A stretch of 64,000 nucleotides of DNA from positions 868,001 to 932,000 of the forward strand of contig BQMF02000004.1 of the NCBI GenBank assembly GCA_027922465.2. Direction: 5' to 3'. The notes beneath the pieces were generated by a model. That model was not told the origin of the DNA. It ran no database searches and worked only from the letters and a program-made list of their open reading frames with translations. Positions 24,901 through 36,199 of the stretch are shown here, piece by piece. How positions within the stretch are numbered: position 1 is the first letter of the stretch; the number at the start of each line of letters is the position of its first letter. This DNA is from Turritopsis dohrnii. Its lineage: Eukaryota > Cnidaria > Hydrozoa > Anthoathecata > Oceaniidae. The position numbers and the translations under genes were made by a program.

Positions 24901-27900
24901 ACAAGCAAGACTTCAAGAAGAAATTGTGAGACTACAGCAGCAACTGGCTGATACCGACTCCAAACTTCAACGAGCCGAGTTGGAAAACGAGAAATTAAGA
25001 CGTGAACTCAACGAAGCGCTTTCAAAGATCCCCGCTTTAGAATCAGAAATCGATAACTTAACGAAACAACGCGACAACCTCTTGAGAGAAAATCGAGATT
25101 TGAAATCAGATAATATTCGATTGAAAGAAGAAATTGATCGACTCCAACACGAAGTAGACGATTTGACTCGCGAGAACGATCGAATGAAAGACGAACTTCG
25201 AAAGAAAGATGACTTGATCGCGCAGTTGCGACATGTCCGTGCAGAGCTGGAGAACACCATCGATGGTTTGAGTCACGAACTGCACGACAAAGAACGAGAG
25301 ATCGATGAGCTGTTCAACAAGATCCGTGATTTGGAAAGTACGATCCTTGTACTAAACACGAAGATAGCAGAAATTGAACCGGCATACGAAGCTGCAAAAG
25401 AGAAAATCAAGAGGCAAGAAGATGAGATAAACGAACTTAGAAACAAAATCACAGACTTGGAATCGGCACTGAAGCAAAGCAGGGAGAATGAGCACGAATT
25501 GGAGAACAAACTTGCTCTCAGCGAATCCAAACTCTCGAAAATAACGCAACTCTTCGAGGAGGTGAAACGCAAAAATCACGACTTGGAGCATCAGTTAGAA
25601 CGAGCGAATGAAGAAATCAACCAGCTGAAAGAAAATAACCAAAAGCTGGAAAGAGAAAGAGATCAACTTGCAAGGTTGGTGCAGGAACTTCAACACAAAA
25701 TCTCTCATCTCGAACCACAGATCGAACACTTGACCAAAACGAACAAGAAGCTTGAGAAAGAGTTAGAAGATGCCACAAAAGATCTGGAGAGCTTGAAGTC
25801 GGAGATCAACACCATTCATCGCGAACTGCACGAGAAGACGCGACAGTTGGAATCGCTTACAAGACAACTCAACGACAAAGATGCACTGATTGAAAAATTA
25901 AAGAACGAGAAACAGGCGTTGGAGAAAGAAAACGAAGGTTTGAACGAATCACTTGTCAACTTACATGCCATGTTGGATGCAACGCAACGAAGAAAGGAAG
26001 AAGTGGAAAGAGATCTCTTTGAAAGCCGAAAGAAGATTGCAGAGTTGGAAAATCTTCTTAACTCTGTCAAAGAAGAAAGAGATGACTTGATTCGTCACTT
26101 GAAGGACCATCATGAAAGAATCGTAATCCTGGAAAATGACTTACGCAAATCACAACAAAATGAAGCGAGACTCAAAGGCGAGTTGGAAGAAGCGAAAGCG
26201 AGAATCCAACGAAATAAAGACGAGATTAGTCGTTTACAAGTCCAGAATGCCGAGTACAAAGCAACGATTGATAGACTAACACGAGAAGTAGCCGACAAAC
26301 AAAGCATAATCGACGGACTCAGATCCCAGATTAAATCTTTGGAGGGACAGAATGCCAGCTTGAAGAAAGATCTTCAAAAATTGAAAGAAGCATACAACCG
26401 ACTGCAGAAGGATTATCGCGATTTAGAAACGGAAGTAAACCAACTACGCACAAAGATTTTCAGTTTGAATCTGATGAACGAATCCCTGCGTGACGAAAAA
26501 GATCGCCTACAGGACGCGTACAACGCGTTGGAGAGAGACCATCACGACTTACGCGACAAATACAACAACCTCATACGTGACAACGATCGCTTAAGAGAAG
26601 ATTTGAAATTTGCCAATGCAAGAATTGACGAATTAGAAGACATCAACGGTCACCTGAACACAGAGAATGAGCAGTTGAAGCAGTTGATCGCTTCGTTGAA
26701 ACGTCAAATTAATGAACTTCAAGGAACAATTGATCAGTTGCGCCGTGAAAAGGAGACGCTGGAGACAACAGTACACCAACACACGACGATTGATGTCAGC
26801 GGCGGACGTGGAGATGACGGCGACTGGATATCCATCAAGGAATATAACGAACTGAAAATCTCTTATGAAACTGCACTAGCAGCGAGAGACGAGGCCGACA
26901 GAGACCGTGATAACTTCCAACAAGAACATATTGAGCTGCACAAACGAATTTCGAAGTTGGAAGTGGAACTGGAAGCAGCTGTCAACAAACGTGATGAATA
27001 CAAACGTCTTTTGAATGAAGCCGAAAGAAGAATCAAAGAGTTGGAGGGAATCAATGCTCGTCTGACTGATCGCGAGAAAGAGTTGCAGGAGGAAGTCATC
27101 AACCTTCATAATGATGTGACCAACTTACAACAACAGATTATCCTACTCAAAGTGAAATTAAGTAAAGCCGAAGCTGATCAAAGCAATTACTACGAAAAGA
27201 TTTCTCGATTGAACCACGAGATAAACGATTTAGTGCAACGATTAGCGCAAGTTCAAGCATCTGTTGATGATAAAGACGCAACGATTGAGCGATTGAAGCA
27301 GGAATTGATAGACGAAAGGAAACGAGCAGCCGATATCGAATCGCAATACCAAATCATCAAATCTGAACACGATAAGTTGCATGCTGAGATTCGTGAACGT
27401 GACCAGAAGATCGAAGAATTGGAACACAAACTTCACGATGAAGCTAGCAAGTATGCTCAACTCAAAGGGCAACTCGACGAAATGAACGCAAGAAACAAGA
27501 AGCTGAAAGACGACCTGACCGAATTGTCCCGAAAAGTTGGCGATTTGGAACGAGAGCTTGATCAGGCCAAACGAGAAATTAACGAGAAGCAGACGATTAT
27601 CGATCGTTTGACGCACGTGAAAAACGGTTTGGAAAGCGATCTTGATGGCGTCAGACAAGAGTTGTCATCTACCAAAGCAGAACTGGAACGCCTGAGATTG
27701 GACAATCGTGGATTACAACAAGACAACCACAACTTGAACATGAAAATCATGGAACTCGAATCTGAGAATGCAACATTGAATGACGCGAACGATCGCTTGA
27801 CAAACGAAATCAACGAATTGAAACGCGCTCTCGACAAACTGCGTGACGATCACGATCGATTAATCGCTGAAAACAAACGCATGTCGCACGAAATCTATTT

Positions 27901-30900
27901 GATGACGCGAAAAACTGGTGGTCCGACTGATTACGATTCGTTGAAACAGAGTCGTGAAAAACTACAGATTGAAATCACAACGATAACAAAAGAACTCCGA
28001 GAACTGAGAATAAACTACAACAGCGTTGAAGGAGAGAAGAAGGATCTGTTCAACAGAATCAAAGAATTGGAACGAGATCTTGCTGATAGGGATGTGTTGA
28101 TCCAACAACTTGAACGCGAGAAGGACAAGCTGGAAAGAGACTTGGACACTGTCAGAGCACGAGCAGATAAATTCGAGCTGGCAGCTGAGTCACTGGAGAA
28201 CGACAAGAACAAATTACAGTCGGAGTTGATGGAGTTACATAGAAAACTCACAAAGCTTGAAGGGGATTACGAACTAGCATGCAGCAAGAGAGACGATCTA
28301 CAAAAAGAATTAGACGCAACTATCGCTAAGCTCCACACTTTGGAAGAAAACTATAAACGAAGTCAAGCACGCGAAAGTCAACTGCAAACGGATATGTTGC
28401 AAGCACACAAGACAATCACTCTCCTGGAGCACGAGCTAACCTCCACAAAAGACAAGATCGCATCCTTGGAGAGAGCGAACAGAACCTTGGAAGACAGGAA
28501 TCAAGAGCTGCGTGATAAACTAATGGATGCTCAGAAACGCATTTCAGAGCTAGAAGTCGCCTTGGAAACAAGTGATGATCGTAACAAGGATCTTCAAAAC
28601 GAGCTTGATTCGATGAAACGAAAATACGACGAGCTGAAAGAACAATACCGTCTGCACGAACATAGCAAAGAAGAACTCGTCGCGGAAATTCAAAACTTGA
28701 ATAGCAAATTATCACGATTGGAGAATAAGTTGGTCCAGGCCCAAAAGGAGAAGGATTATTTGGAGATACAATTGAACGAAGCTCGACAACGTGCTGCTAA
28801 AGATCGCGAAGAACTGATGAATCTACAGAAACAGATCTTGGAGCTGCAACGAAAATGCGACTCTCTTACGAAAGAAATCGCGCACAACAACACAATTATC
28901 GATGATTTACGAGGTAGGAAGTCAGTGTTGGAGGCGGAAATTGAATCGATTAAGAGAGAGTTTGAAAGCAAACAATACGAAATTGAATCGATCGAAAATG
29001 AAAAGAAAGGATTGCAAGATGAACTGGATAATCTGAGGAAGAAGTTTGCTGACTTGGAAGCTGAGTTCTTGCTTGTACAAGAAGAGAAAGAGAAGATCAG
29101 ACAAGAGATGATTGCGTCTCACTCATCTGTTTGCAGATTAAAGGAAAACTACGAAAACAGTTTGGGTGACAAAGGCAAATTGCGTGAAGAACTAGCTGCA
29201 TTCCACCGTAAGATCGCCGAATTATCAAACTCGTATGATACGTGCCGAACCGAAAGAGATCGTTATAAGGCCGAGTGCGATAAATACCGAGAACAGTACG
29301 ATTCCATCAAAACGCAATACGATACGAATTCCCACGAATTTTCGAAATACCGAGGAGATTACGAGACAATCACACAGAAGTTACAGAAATCCGAACAAAA
29401 CTACATCACTTGCGACCGAGAAAGGGAGCGACTACAAAAAGAGCTTCTCGAAACTCACCGAAAATCCTCGGATATTGCTGTCCTTCTTCAAACCACACAG
29501 GAAGAAAAGAGATTGGTGGAAAATCAACTGCGCATGCTTCAAGATGAACTTGATCGATATCGCGAGAACTACGACTCATATGAAATCAAGTCTAATACGC
29601 TGCAAGAAGAAATCTTGACGAGCCACAAGCAATACACCAAGATTGAGTCAGCCTATCAAAGATCGTTGGAGAAAGAGGAGAAACTCGAGAAAGATCTTGA
29701 AGAGTCTCGAACGAGAATTGAAACTATGGAACACGAGCTGCAGCACGCACGGTCGAAGATCAACGAACTTGAAGCCGAATTAAGTCGTCTACGAAGTCGG
29801 TTACAGAAGGAGCAAGACGACACCGAACATCACACCGAGGAAACAACGCGAATGCAAACAATTATTCGGGAATATGAAAGTCAAATTTCTCTATTACGTC
29901 ACTCTGACGACGAAAACAGAAATCTGAAAGATGAGGTGAACAACTGCAAAAACCAAATCACAAAACTTGAAATGGAACTGCGCACAGAAAGAAACAATCT
30001 CGCAGTATCACGTGATCAGAATGACCAATCAAAAGTCACGATTGAGAAACTGAATTACGAAATATCGTCGTTGCAGCGGCAGTTACGTTCCATCGGTGGC
30101 GATAACGAGAAGTTGAACTCGGAACTCCATAACACGATTCACGAGAAAGACAGCGAAATCGAACGGTTGAAGTCCAATCTGCGCATGCTTGAACGAGAAG
30201 CAGAAGGTTTGAGAACTCAAATCTCACAAACTCAAATTCATTACGATGAAATATCACGTGGAAAGAGCAACATCCAATCAGAATTGCAGAATATCGTCAA
30301 GAAATTGATCAGTATCGAAATGACTCACATCACGGTCAAAGGTGAAACACATATTCTATTTACAATTTTGTTTTATGTAAATGAAGATTCACAATAATTC
30401 ACGACCAAAAATCTAAGTTCGTTTACATCTGATTTTATTGCCTGCCATTGTTTTTTTTCCAATTCATCAAAAGATAAAAAAAGTTTTTATGATACGATAA
30501 AAATAATTTTAATATAAGGCACTGTTTACACGTCTCAATTTCCGTTATGTCTAGACGACCGCCCACGTGACTCGAGTGGCCTTTCTGACTACGACAAAAG
30601 TTTATATGACATCAAGTTTATTCTGGACAAGTGTGACCGCGAATTCCAGGAACGTCAAACAAGATGCAAGTATTTGGAAGATCAGTACGAAACAGAACGA
30701 AAAGATAAACTGAACATACAGAAGGATATCGATGAACTGAACAAACGATTGGAAGGTGTTCAATGGCAATGTCAGCTCTTGGAAGGTGATAAGAAGAGGC
30801 TGACTGACGACTGGCAAGCATTACAAGGTAAGTTATATAACGTTTCTCCTACCAATCTCATTGAGTGTGTGGGAGAGATAGTATGTTTTATGTTTTTAAC

Positions 30901-33268
30901 AGCCATAACGGCATCAAAGTAAAGCAAAGTTGACTTTTATTTTTTGACCAAACTGTTTAAGTTGAAAATTACGAATACATAACGCATAGAAGCATGAAAC
31001 ATTTCAATGCAAGAATAACATATCCTGTTCTACAAGTAAATCAAAGCTTCTTTCACATTTTTCAGGTAAATATGATGAATTGGGTCGAGACTATAAGGGA
31101 CATCAAGATCAATACCAAATCATACAGAACGAACTTCAAGTGTGCAGAACAACAATCACTGAGTATGAACAGAAGAGCAGCACCACTGAGACGCGATATC
31201 AAGAGACAAGTAACACGGTGCGTGACCTCCAATCGCGCATTGACACCATGCAACGCGAAAACACAACAATTCGTGGCGAGTTAAACGAAGAACGAGAACG
31301 TGTGCGAAACAACAAACGCGAATTCGATAAACAGCTTCGCGAACATCAACGATCGATCGATAGTTACGTGAAGACGTTACATGAGAGAGAAATCCTGATC
31401 GAAGAATTGAAAGCTAAACGAACAACATTGGAAAACGAAATCGAACAGCTGAAACGCGACTTGCTCAAACACAGAGAAGATGTGAAAAAGGTAAGACCAA
31501 TCATGCATTGCGACATTGCAAATACTACAATGCATTGCGAAAACCATGAAATTTTAGTGCAACTATTTCCTTCCATTAACAAGAGCGCTTTAAGAATTTT
31601 TCTCGTTCTTTGTTAAACAGAATTTGTTGTGTTATGTATTTAGATTCAACGTGAAAGAGAAATCGCTCGCCAGGAATATCAAGATGCTAACCGTTTGATA
31701 CAAGATTTGCAAAGCCAGACCGAAGAGTTGCGACACGAGAAGATTATCATTGAGGAGGAATACAGAATCTCCATCGAGAAACATATCAAGGAAACGCGAG
31801 AAGTGCAAATCAAACTCACCAAGGTAACGAGTCTTCAAAACAAGTCGTGTAAAGGATTTTTCGAATTGAGGGCGGTTACTGAAGGGTGGATATGAATGTG
31901 AGGGCGTTTATAATTATGTCTTTACATATTGACTTACAATTATGTAAACTTCTTGTAGGTGGAAACAGAGCTTAAGAATACCGTTGAAAACCAACAGTAT
32001 GACCAAGATGATAGATACAAACGCCTGCAAGTCCAAATCCAGATGGAAAGAGAGGACTGGAGAAAACAATCGTATGAAAGAACCAATGAAATGGAAAGAC
32101 TTAAGGGTATGTTTACACTTAGACGTTTTAGAATATTTTGTAGGTTTTTCAAGAGATTACATAAAAAAGCTTTGACGGTAAACCGATATTCCGATACTCT
32201 GTTTAGTATCAATCACAAATCAAGAATCCGAAATCCGAAGATTAAGACTTGAAATTGAAGATTTGCAAAAGCAGCTACGAGAACAGCACTCGACACATAC
32301 GTCATCACTCGTCTTCAAGCCGGCTCATCATCACGAACATAGTAAGTTTCCATCTTAATACCGCGGCCTAACTTACTAACATACGGATATTTAATTCAAC
32401 TTGGCTTTTACGCTAGGTCATGCAACCTCGAGTATTGAAGTAACACCGAGCCAACAGTTCACCAGTCAAGAGCTAGTAATTGACGCGCATGACAAAGATG
32501 ACGCTGACGAAAAGAAACGATATTCGTCGTCCTTTTACCGATCCACAGCGTCAATGAGAACTGGAAAAGATCTCGGTGCCGTTGATGTTGTCTTGGGAGT
32601 AGCTGATGATAAAAGGTGGGTTGATGATTCCAATATGGCAGACTCTATTTAGAGAAGTGAACACGATTGCCCTTATTAACTCTCAGAATTGATTGACATG
32701 CATTTCCTCAGCTGTCAATCATTGTTCTTAATACAAATGTTTCTTGTTATCAGCCTCAGTTATCCAGATCTTTTATTAACGTATTTGCAGGTATGATTAC
32801 ACTGATGGACAAACAAAAGAACGGCAAATAAGCGAGACTACCATTCGAACAGATGGCGGCCAACAACGTGGCTTCTCTGAATATCAGCTTCGCGTTGGCG
32901 GACATACCACCGAGGTAGAGCCACAAACTACCACACAGACCGCCTCGCGTGGTATTTCTGAGTATCAAATGCGTGTTGGTAGTGTCGGAAGTTCCCAACA
33001 GACACTCGAACAAACGACACGGTCCGAACAGGTGATCACAACAACTGTTGAAAAACGTGGTCGAACGTCATATCAAACACAGATTGGTCAAACAGGAAGC
33101 AGCTCCCCTTATGCTATTGGCGGACGCAGCGGAAGCAGCTCTCCTTACATCATGCAACAGCAAGCCTCAGGTGGTGAAACAGAAGAAGACGATGAGCTGA
33201 AATATATTCTTGAACAATCGAGATCACGCAGGAGAAGAATGAAGGAAGAATTCCAGTCCAGTTCATAA
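15608..33268 (+). CDS. Giant coiled-coil protein, about 4,759 aa, 15 exons
   Basis: Exons: 15608..15909, 16861..17041, 17206..17407, 17739..18131, 18243..18469, 18795..18956, 19286..24137, 24219..30341, 30555..30827, 31066..31490, 31644..31823, 31959..32106, 32207..32341, 32417..32615, 32791..33268. Every junction has GT/AG and matching phase, and the sum is 14,280 nt, exactly 4,760 codons. Start is ATG 15608 (a second ATG follows directly); stop is TAA 33266-33268. The protein has a short non-coiled Ser/Thr-rich N-terminal insert (exon 3), a very long rod with 28-residue repeats, and a Gly/Ser/Thr-rich tail. There are no membrane segments or motor domain. The periodicity suggests ordered filament packing, but the family is not one I recognise. 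Start choice is moderately sure, the rod certain. Confidence 0.85.
15960..16142. mobile_element. Harbinger-like MITE in intron 1 of the giant gene (183 bp)
   Basis: Terminal inverted repeats GGGAGGCGTTTATATGGA (left) and GGGAGGTGTCACATGGA (reverse complement of the right) are flanked on both sides by TTA (15957-15959 and 16143-16145). A 3-bp TTA target duplication with such ends is the PIF/Harbinger signature. It has no coding capacity. It is related to the decayed copy at 8632-8902. Confidence 0.8.
19028..19166. mobile_element. Small MITE in intron 6 of the giant gene
   Basis: AAGCCTGGTT at 19028 is mirrored by AACCAGGCTT ending at 19166. Just inside, ACCTGGCAATTACGAC pairs with GTCGTAATCGTCAGGT. 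The middle is almost pure A/T. This fits a non-autonomous DNA transposon. The target duplication is unclear. Confidence 0.55.
19286..24137 (+). CDS. Giant exon 7 of the coiled-coil gene (4,852 nt)
   Basis: Acceptor TTCGTTCTCAG at 19275-19285; donor AAG|GTAAGG at 24138. It encodes about 1,617 residues of uninterrupted coiled coil with no stop. In-phase 28-residue units are visible: one starting at 21224 (next at 21308), and two starting at 23021 and 23105 (next at 23189). Each has Leu2, Leu/Ile6, often His10, Lys11-12, Leu16 or Ile16, Glu17 and Tyr20. Many open frames on the minus strand here are shadows of the Lys/Glu-rich code. Confidence 0.9.
24219..30341 (+). CDS. Giant exon 8 of the coiled-coil gene (6,123 nt)
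   Basis: Acceptor TTCTTTTCCAG, AG 24217-24218; donor AAAG|GTGAAA at 30342. It encodes about 2,041 residues. The rod is interrupted by two short likely hinges: a Gly/Asp-rich segment at about 26790-26830 (Ser-Gly-Gly-Arg-Gly-Asp-Asp-Gly-Asp-Trp) and Thr-Gly-Gly-Pro-Thr-Asp near 27911-27930. Towards the 3' end four consecutive 28-residue repeats occupy 29429-29764 without a gap. Others start at 28211, 28295 and 29177. The preceding intron is only 81 bp. Confidence 0.9.
30555..33268 (+). CDS. C-terminal exons 9-15 of the giant coiled-coil gene
   Basis: Seven exons (273, 425, 180, 148, 135, 199 and 478 nt) end the rod and add a non-coiled tail. From 32242 on the sequence turns Ser/Thr/Gly/Gln-rich. 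Exon 15 has a repeated short motif: Ser-Glu-Tyr-Gln-Leu-Arg-Val-Gly, Ser-Glu-Tyr-Gln-Met-Arg-Val-Gly and Ser-Tyr-Gln-Thr-Gln-Ile-Gly. Two Gly-Ser-Ser-Ser-Pro-Tyr-type repeats follow. The end is acidic then strongly basic (Arg-Ser-Arg-Arg-Arg-Arg-Met-Lys). Such tails often anchor or cross-link filaments; that role is inferred. Confidence 0.8.
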
Positions 33269-35017
33269 AGAGCTAAAGTCGACAAAACAAAATATACATG
33301 GAGCGCCTAAGCGCACAAAATGGCTTCCTGCAAAACAATATTACGTTTTTGCGACAAGTTAGATGTTAACGGTGATGGTAACGTAGGACTTGAAATATTA
33401 TGTTATAATTTTAGTTACAAGAACTTGCGAGTTGAAATTTATGATAATTTATGATAATTTATGATAATTTTAATCTTCTTTTACGTAAAAATAGAAATTC
33501 CTTGAGGACATAACCAAGTAAAGATATAGCCAGAAAAGTGGACTCACGTACCCTAAATATCTTTCAGTACATTAAGCACGGAATTGCCATTGTAAAGATG
33601 GTTCGTTTGTTCCATAAGTTTTCACGAAATAGTGGTAGAGACTTTGAGTTGAACTTTTGAGTTGAACTGATCCATCATTACCTCGTATCAACAGCATTAA
33701 TTTTGCACAAAAAAATCTTAATATATTTAATTACCTTATGACTAGAAATTGTTTATGTATTAATTTATCTGTTGTAGTGGAAAAAAATTGTAGCAGACAT
33801 TTCTTCTCGTTTCTTCTCAGTATCCTTTACGTACTTAAGTAGCCTATTTGCAGCAGGTTATAAGTCTCCCGACTATGCGACAATTTTCCGACATATTCTT
33901 CGAAACGTCATGTTGGACGAATGTTCACCAAGCAGGTGACGGAAGAAATGTTCCATGACGTATAGAAATAAGTTTTATTTGGGGTGTCAATCAATCAATC
34001 AATCATGCTCAAGCGTTTTCGAATCTTTTAATACTCGAACATAAATTGACTCACAGTAGGTCTTTGCCGAATTCGCCTGAATATAATGAATACAGTTTCA
34101 TATCTAACATACAGTTTAACTCGAGACCAAATAACTTGACAGTGTTAAACTTATTTAATTTGTTTGGGATAGTGAGTCACGTGATGACTCACACTTTCAA
34201 ACGCTTTTATAAGAATCATCACCGATAAGTTTGATGGTCTCGTATTGGCAGATAAACATAACCTCGTTTTCACGTGATTAATCGTTTCGCCGATTTGATT
34301 ACTTAATAAATAAATTATTTCAAATTCTCATTTCAATAATTAGAAGAAGTTCTTATATTGAAAGCGAGGTTAGATATGATAACTCGGCCACAGAAATTCG
34401 GGAACCAAGCCTCTGCGAAGGAGTGCATTTTTATAGAAATCTACACGCAATTTCAATAAAAATTCCCTCCGTCAACAGTGACTTTTTCACGATTTGACCC
34501 ACTGGGAAAGGTCTAATGACGTCATCTATTAAGTTTCATCATCCTCTGTCACATAAAGCAACATCTAATAAAAAGATTAACACGGCAAAAGCGAGTTTAA
34601 TTCAAACTATTGGAATAGAAAAAAACAACAGTATCATAAAACATTGTCCTTTGATGGTCGAGACAAATCGAGACAAATTGCAGTTATTATAAAGTAGGTG
34701 CCCTTCTACAAAAAAAAGCGAAATCTCGTTTCCAATAGCATCACCTAACACTTAAAAGGGAATAATATGTCGCAAAGAAAGAAACGGAGTTTTGGAATAT
34801 ATTTCGTGTTGAAATCTCAGAACTTTCTAAGAAATATGATTTTCATTACAGAGGGTTTTGTTTACAGACAAGTTCAGAGTTTGATTCCGACGCTAAGCTA
34901 ACGACATGTCCATGTTAATGCGTCATATATAAAAGTATCAGCAATTTATATATTCTATTTTTACATTCATGTCTCAAATTCTAATTTCATGTATCGACGA
35001 AACCAAGGAAACATATT
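33269..35017. other. Non-coding region between convergent genes
   Basis: It holds the 3' UTR of the giant gene and the downstream side of SURF1. Three copies of ATGATAATTT lie in tandem at 33441-33470. No canonical AATAAA occurs in the first kilobase; the first clear one on the plus strand is near 34305. No gene or RNA is recognised. Confidence 0.6.
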
Positions 35018-35860
35018 CTATTCTCGGATGGTTGGGCCAGCACGGAACATTGAACCGGGTTGTTTTCGGAATTGATAATACAAAAGGAAGGTAGCAAACG
35101 ACAGAGAGTACCACGTGATTATATACTGCAGGTGCTCGTTGCGAAGAGTCACTCTGGTCTGACCTCCGATTGGTCCACCAGTAACAGATGACGAAGCATC
35201 AGCGTCTATGAGCAAAGCTTTCGTGTGCAGAAGTCTAGCGAAACTATCTACGTCACAATAATGCCATTCGAAACCATTTTCATTCACTTTCGGCGCGAAC
35301 TGAGGTCGCTTTTCACCTGTTCTCACGTGACCTGCAATTGTGACGCGGTCAGTAATTTGACCTTCTGTTCTTGCCGATGCAGGTTTCTTTTCTTTGGGAA
35401 CCCATCCCCGATTAATCAGAATCCGTTCACCGGAATCCAAGACGAACGGCGTCACGATATGGTAACCAACTATCGGTTGACGTCCCAATCCACCTCGTGT
35501 CGAATCGCCTTCATTTAAAGATCTAGGACCAAGAAAGATCTCCTTATCATGGTCAAACTTCCCAGCCACAAAAACACGTTTGTACTCCATCTCTTTCAAT
35601 TTTCCAGGCTCCAAAATATCACTGGGCAGATTAACAGGATCACTTTGGGATCTAATTTCCAAGTCTCTTATCAAGCCCTTCTTCCATTTCAATCTTTTTA
35701 CCTGCCATGTTCCCAAACAAAACGAAGCCACTGGTATAGTTAAAAGGAACAGATGAGCTTTCGATTCCTTTTTAGGAACGGTTCCACTAGACTGGTATCG
35801 ATGTTTATGTGATGTTAACAGTCTGAAACACAAATCCTTCAATTTTTTGTGATTATTCAT
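35018..35860 (-). CDS. SURF1: SURF1, cytochrome c oxidase assembly factor (280 aa)
   Basis: SURF1 is a mitochondrial inner-membrane protein needed to assemble cytochrome c oxidase (complex IV). Family marks seen in order: a first hydrophobic segment ending Gly-Thr-Trp-Gln-Val-Lys-Arg, then Tyr-Lys-Arg-Val-Phe-Val-Ala-Gly-Lys-Phe, Gly-Pro-Arg, Gly-Tyr-His-Ile-Val-Thr-Pro-Phe, Ile-Leu-Ile-Asn-Arg-Gly-Trp-Val-Pro, and near the C-terminus Arg-Asn-Glu-His-Leu-Gln-Tyr followed by a second membrane helix. Length fits the family (about 300). The open frame extends to 35944, but a strong acceptor (TTTTTTTTCTTCAG) ends three bases before the ATG at 35860. I therefore start there: the upstream part is probably intron. 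The first 25 residues are basic, like a mitochondrial presequence. The rest has no intron. Confidence 0.93.
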   Translation of the reverse strand: MNNHKKLKDLCFRLLTSHKHRYQSSGTVPKKESKAHLFLLTIPVASFCLGTWQVKRLKWKKGLIRDLEIRSQSDPVNLPSDILEPGKLKEMEYKRVFVAGKFDHDKEIFLGPRSLNEGDSTRGGLGRQPIVGYHIVTPFVLDSGERILINRGWVPKEKKPASARTEGQITDRVTIAGHVRTGEKRPQFAPKVNENGFEWHYCDVDSFARLLHTKALLIDADASSSVTGGPIGGQTRVTLRNEHLQYIITWYSLSFATFLLYYQFRKQPGSMFRAGPTIRE

Positions 35861-36094
35861 AGCCTGAAGAAAAAAAATTATCCTGGAAATATTCTTCGTT
35901 TGGAAATTTTCAACATTGGTCAGCATAGTTTTGAAGGTAAACATTGCATCAATACGAGGTTATATTATACAATGTTATGTTTCGATGACAGCATATAAAA
36001 ACGTTATAGCAAGACCAACACTATCGAAAATTATTCCCAAATGTTAAGAGGAAACCTAGATTAGATGTGATCTGATGTTTCATGTTTTCAAATC

Positions 36095-36199
36095 ATATTG
36101 AGGATAGGTATATTGAGGATAGATATATTGGTGATACATATATTGAGGATAGATATATTGGTGATAGATATATTGAGGATAGATATGAGGATGATATAT
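36095..36199 (+). repeat. 15-bp minisatellite, about seven copies
   Basis: Units of ATATTGAGGATAGAT start at 36095 and repeat every 15 bp. Copies alternate between GAGGAT and GGTGAT versions. The last copy is degenerate. Confidence 0.9.

Noticed and set aside
19632..30257. Minus-strand frames of 65-171 codons opposite the giant exons
   Set aside because: Same cause; none has a domain, and the plus-strand repeats explain the sequence.
35861..35944. Upstream extension of the SURF1 frame
   Set aside because: A strong splice acceptor lies just before the inner ATG and the extra residues are unlike a mitochondrial presequence.
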